From: Melioribacteraceae bacterium
GTDB taxonomy: Bacteria > Bacteroidota > Ignavibacteria > Ignavibacteriales > Melioribacteraceae
NCBI GenBank assembly: GCA_015493615.1
Contig: WGCV01000036.1
Location: forward strand, 1-46,654
Direction: 5' to 3'
DNA: 46,654 nucleotides
Part shown: positions 44,021-46,654 of the stretch, one piece after another
How the letters are laid out: each line of letters starts with the position of its first letter
How positions within the stretch are numbered: position 1 is the stretch's first letter
Notes under the pieces: generated by a model
Database searches by the model: none
What the model was told of the DNA's origin: nothing
What the model saw: the letters and a program-made list of their open reading frames with translations, nothing else
Made by a program: the position numbers and the translations under genes

Positions 44021-45703
44021 TTAATCCACTTTTTCTCCGTTTTTCTTTTTGGCAAGTTCTTCTTCCTTTAACTTCCGGGGTAAAATTTTTCCTATTGCGC
44101 TTTTGGGCAATTCATTACGAAATTCAATTTCCGAAGGAACTTTGTAAGGCGTTAAATTTTCACGAAAATATTTTTTAAATTCATCCACCGTTGCTGTAAC
44201 TCCTTCTTTTAGCACAATAAAAACTTTGATGGTTTCCCCTTTGTATTCATGCGGCATGCCTACGGCAATTCCTTCTTTCACCTTCGGATGACGATAAATA
44301 ACCTCGTCAAGCTCCCGCGGAAAAACATTAAAACCTCCTACTATAATCAATTCCTTTTTTCGGTCGGTTATGTAAAAATATCCATCTTCATCCATGTAAC
44401 CGACATCCCCCGTATGAAGCCAACCGTTGACAATTGTTTTTGCTGTTTCTTCAGGCTTGTTGTAATACCCCAGCATCAAGGTCGGGGTACGCAAAGCTAT
44501 TTCGCCGATTTCTCCCGGGGGCAAATCCGTTTGATCTTCTAAACTAACAATCTTAGCTTCCACATCCGGGAAAGGTAAACCTATGCTTCCGACCTTATGC
44601 TTCCCTTTATATGGGTTCGCCATTATCGCCGTTACGGCTTCGGTCAATCCGTATCCTTCAATTGCTCTGCCGCCGGTTTTCTTTTCAAAATTATCTTTAA
44701 TCGCAGATGACAACGGAGCCGCTCCTACCCAAACAGCTTTGAGACTGCTAAAATCGTATTCATTCAAATTTTTAAGATTGGAGATTGCGACCAAAATTGT
44801 TGGCACAACGGCTGTTATCGTGGGCTTATGTTTGTGAATGGTTTTCGCCATTTCATCAGCGTTAAATTTGGGCAATAAAATTATCTCCATTCCCGATAAA
44901 ATCGAGGAGTTCATGCAGACGCTCATTCCGTAACCGTGAAAAAGAGGCAGAACGGCAAGCATGCGCTCTTCATGCGAAAGAGCGCCCCATGTTTTTACCT
45001 GATGAGCATTTACCACAACATTATAATGTGAAAGCATGATTCCCTTTGCTGTTCCGGTAGTGCCGCCGGAATAAATGAGAACCGCCATATCAGTAGGATT
45101 AATAGACTGCGGTTTAAAATCTGACCGAGTAGCTTTCTTTATTAAATTTTTAAAATCCAGCGATTCAATTTTAACATTTCTGAGATTTTTCTTAATCGTT
45201 CGATTCTCGCGTGTCGTCTGAATAATGTTTAACGGAAAAGGAAGGAAATCTCCAATTCTGCTGTAAATAATTCGTTTAAGATTCGTTTTTGGAGCTAACT
45301 CCATTACTTTGTTCAAAAACATCGGCAAAACAACAACTGTTTCCGACCCCGAATCCGTGAAGTGATATTCCAGTTCTTTCGCGGTATATAAAGGATTCAA
45401 AGGAACAACTACCGCGCCTGCTTTAAGAGCGCCAAAATAGGCAATGAGATAGCCGGGGAAGTTCGGCAGCAGAAACGCAATTTTGTCACCCGGAGTTATA
45501 CCGGCTTCGAGCAAAGAGTTGGCAAATCTGTCGCTTAATTCATTAAGCTCGGCATATTTAATCTGCTTGCCGAAAAAACGCGTTACGGGACGATCCGGAA
45601 ACTTAGCGGCGGTGTCGGTTAAAATTTGATAAACGGGAATTTCGGGATAGTCAATATGGCGGGGTACTTCTTCGTCGTAAAATTTGTAATAGGATTTTTC
45701 CAT
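44021..45703 (-). CDS. AMP-forming acyl-CoA ligase (fatty-acid/aryl type)
   Basis: A 560-residue ANL-superfamily enzyme. Motifs are YSGGTTGTAKG (about 211-221), EGYGLTEA, WLHTGDVGYMDEDGYFYITD (about 430-449), KELIIVGGFNVFPRELDE and the catalytic Lys539 in SAIGKILPRK. It activates a carboxylic acid with ATP and CoA to acyl-CoA. It leads the operon with the dehydratase subunits and activase, so its product is likely their substrate. It resembles long-chain fatty acid ligases, but the acid cannot be read. A weak AGAAGAA lies before the ATG, and T9SS or export signals are absent. Confidence 0.92.
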   Translation of the reverse strand: MEKSYYKFYDEEVPRHIDYPEIPVYQILTDTAAKFPDRPVTRFFGKQIKYAELNELSDRFANSLLEAGITPGDKIAFLLPNFPGYLIAYFGALKAGAVVVPLNPLYTAKELEYHFTDSGSETVVVLPMFLNKVMELAPKTNLKRIIYSRIGDFLPFPLNIIQTTRENRTIKKNLRNVKIESLDFKNLIKKATRSDFKPQSINPTDMAVLIYSGGTTGTAKGIMLSHYNVVVNAHQVKTWGALSHEERMLAVLPLFHGYGMSVCMNSSILSGMEIILLPKFNADEMAKTIHKHKPTITAVVPTILVAISNLKNLNEYDFSSLKAVWVGAAPLSSAIKDNFEKKTGGRAIEGYGLTEAVTAIMANPYKGKHKVGSIGLPFPDVEAKIVSLEDQTDLPPGEIGEIALRTPTLMLGYYNKPEETAKTIVNGWLHTGDVGYMDEDGYFYITDRKKELIIVGGFNVFPRELDEVIYRHPKVKEGIAVGMPHEYKGETIKVFIVLKEGVTATVDEFKKYFRENLTPYKVPSEIEFRNELPKSAIGKILPRKLKEEELAKKKNGEKVD

Positions 45704-46151
45704 TGCTAATTCTTCTTAAAATTTGTTGACAAAATATTTATTGAAACATAGAACAAATCGGCAGTAAAAAAAAATTAAAAAATACTGCTTAAATGTTCCC
45801 TATTCCATTCTTGAATACTAATTTTATTTCAATTTTGCAGTTTTTATTTACAATACATGAAGAAATATAAAATCAATAAATTTCCCCCGCCTAACAAAAA
45901 ATTTACTTTAAAGTTGATTTTGCTTCATCCGGATTAACACAAAAGAACGCTTGAATAAAATTAAAAAAATAAGCAAAGAAAAACAAACCGGATAAAGAAA
46001 TCAGATATATTGACGAGATCCCACTTTGTAACAAAGGAGAAAATCCAAGTAAGAAAAGGCAATTGCGAAACACTCCGCGATAGTCCCGATTCATCGGGAA
46101 CGCGGCAATCTGCGCCACTTAATTTTTAACAGCTCCTTACGATTTTTGTTG

Positions 46152-46273
46152 GAGGCGGAGTGTAAGCCGTCCGAAATATCTCTAATCATGTATTATTACC
46201 GGTTTTGAGATTCTTCTCCCGCTCCGCCTTGGCGAAGGATCAGAACGACAAATAAATTGGGTTATGTAAAGCC
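46152..46273 (-). repeat. Dispersed terminal-inverted-repeat element, copy D (partial)
   Basis: It carries GCCGTCCGAAATATCTCTAA and ACCGGTTTTGAGATTCTTCT and the right end GGGTTATGTAAAGCC, in the orientation of copy A. The first 25 bp or so (left inverted repeat) are missing or too diverged. It shares the CTCCGCC..GGCGAAGG hairpin with copy A. Confidence 0.8.
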
Positions 46274-46457
46274 TGCTAATACCTTATCAGTAAAATTCGT
46301 GTAATTTTTGGCAGAACATTTTTAAACGTCCCCTATAGTCCTTTATTGATAAGGGTTTTAGAGATTATTTTTTGTTCAACTTTTTTTCATGTTGTTTCCG
46401 ACTTGTCCATGTTAGGTTTTGTAAAGTTTGCTAATATTTGTTAATAAAAATTAAATT

Positions 46458-46636
46458 GAACTGCATTCGCAGTTCGTGTTGTTTGGGAAGACATCCTCTC
46501 TATGGGTTTCCCCCATAGTTATTATAAATTTAAGCGCTTCGCGCTTTTGAAGTGAAATATTGAATTGTTGAATCTTACGGTTGACATAAACCGAATCCGG
46601 AATTTTTTTAAACAAACTAACTGCGAAGCAGTTAAA
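46458..46636. repeat. Series of small palindromes
   Basis: Three short hairpins: GAACTGC-ATTC-GCAGTTC (about 46458-46475), AAGCG-CTTCG-CGCTT (about 46532-46546) and AACTGC-GAA-GCAGTT (about 46620-46634). The first and third share the same arms. Confidence 0.65.
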
Positions 46637-46654
46637 TTCACAATAGCCCCGAAT

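Larger units (their letters stand above)
45704..46654. other. Gene-free end of window with repeats
   Basis: No credible gene in about 950 bp. It holds a perfect TCCCGAT..ATCGGGA palindrome (about 46082-46098), element copy D (about 46152-46273), a second stretch resembling an element end (about 46407-46440, GTTAGGTTTTGTAAAG), and three small palindromes near the edge. The promoter of the ligase operon should lie close to 45704-45800, but I cannot fix it. Confidence 0.6.

Noticed and set aside
45903-46118. Minus-strand frame of 71 codons
   Set aside because: It contains an intergenic palindrome, has no family likeness and no ribosome-binding site; read as repeat-derived noise.

Overview
The window reads as a chromosome segment of a Gram-negative, Bacteroidota/Ignavibacteria-like bacterium. 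Three exported proteins end in a type IX secretion (Por) sorting domain with the N-Y-P-N-P-F signature and a shared K-M-I-L-M-K tail. The tmRNA tag reads GESNYALAA, the Bacteroidetes-like form. LptF and LptG imply an LPS-bearing outer membrane. Placement at phylum level is an inference. I see no rRNA, tRNA, CRISPR array or phage module.

Layout: 8-4814 (minus) holds a sorting-domain protein, a sorting-domain subtilase and a small propeptide-like lipoprotein. 5063-5422 (minus) is tmRNA, followed by a PduO-type cobalamin adenosyltransferase and a HigBA toxin-antitoxin pair with a visible operator. 6855-9137 (minus) carries a lipoprotein and an M20 dipeptidase. 9398-11843 (plus) is lptF-lptG. 11840-20605 (minus) carries a beta-barrel/lipoprotein pair, a third sorting-domain protein, DUF3467 plus a large propeller adenylate cyclase, and a TPR protein. 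20729-26363 (minus) is a nucleotide-sugar operon: galE, rfbC, ugd, a PfkB kinase, rfbD and a HAD phosphatase. 26593-31066 (minus) is a translationally coupled RlpA-like / DUF4159 / DUF4175 operon. 31277-33109 (plus) is an exported GH13 enzyme. 34129-38993 (plus) is Trm112-like, GlcD-like, TPR, clpX. 39460-40335 (minus) holds two small accessory genes, one interrupted by an in-frame stop. 40808-45703 (minus) is an acyl-CoA ligase / two-subunit 2-hydroxyacyl-CoA dehydratase / activase operon.

The least ordinary content is the intergenic repeat material. A terminal-inverted-repeat element of about 145-160 bp occurs in four copies; one copy supplies the stop codon of the PfkB gene. A second palindromic family occurs twice, once in frame inside a sorting domain, where it is translated. 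A small GC hairpin module with the core CGCC-nn-GGCG recurs seven times. Tandem repeats of period 7 (AATTTnn or TAGAAnn) occur at four loci. The stretch 33110-34128 is built almost wholly of such repeats. Other items worth attention are the lipoprotein/subtilase pair, the sensor-cyclase fusion and the dehydratase operon with a built-in CoA ligase. I did not find a clearly new defence or mobile system.
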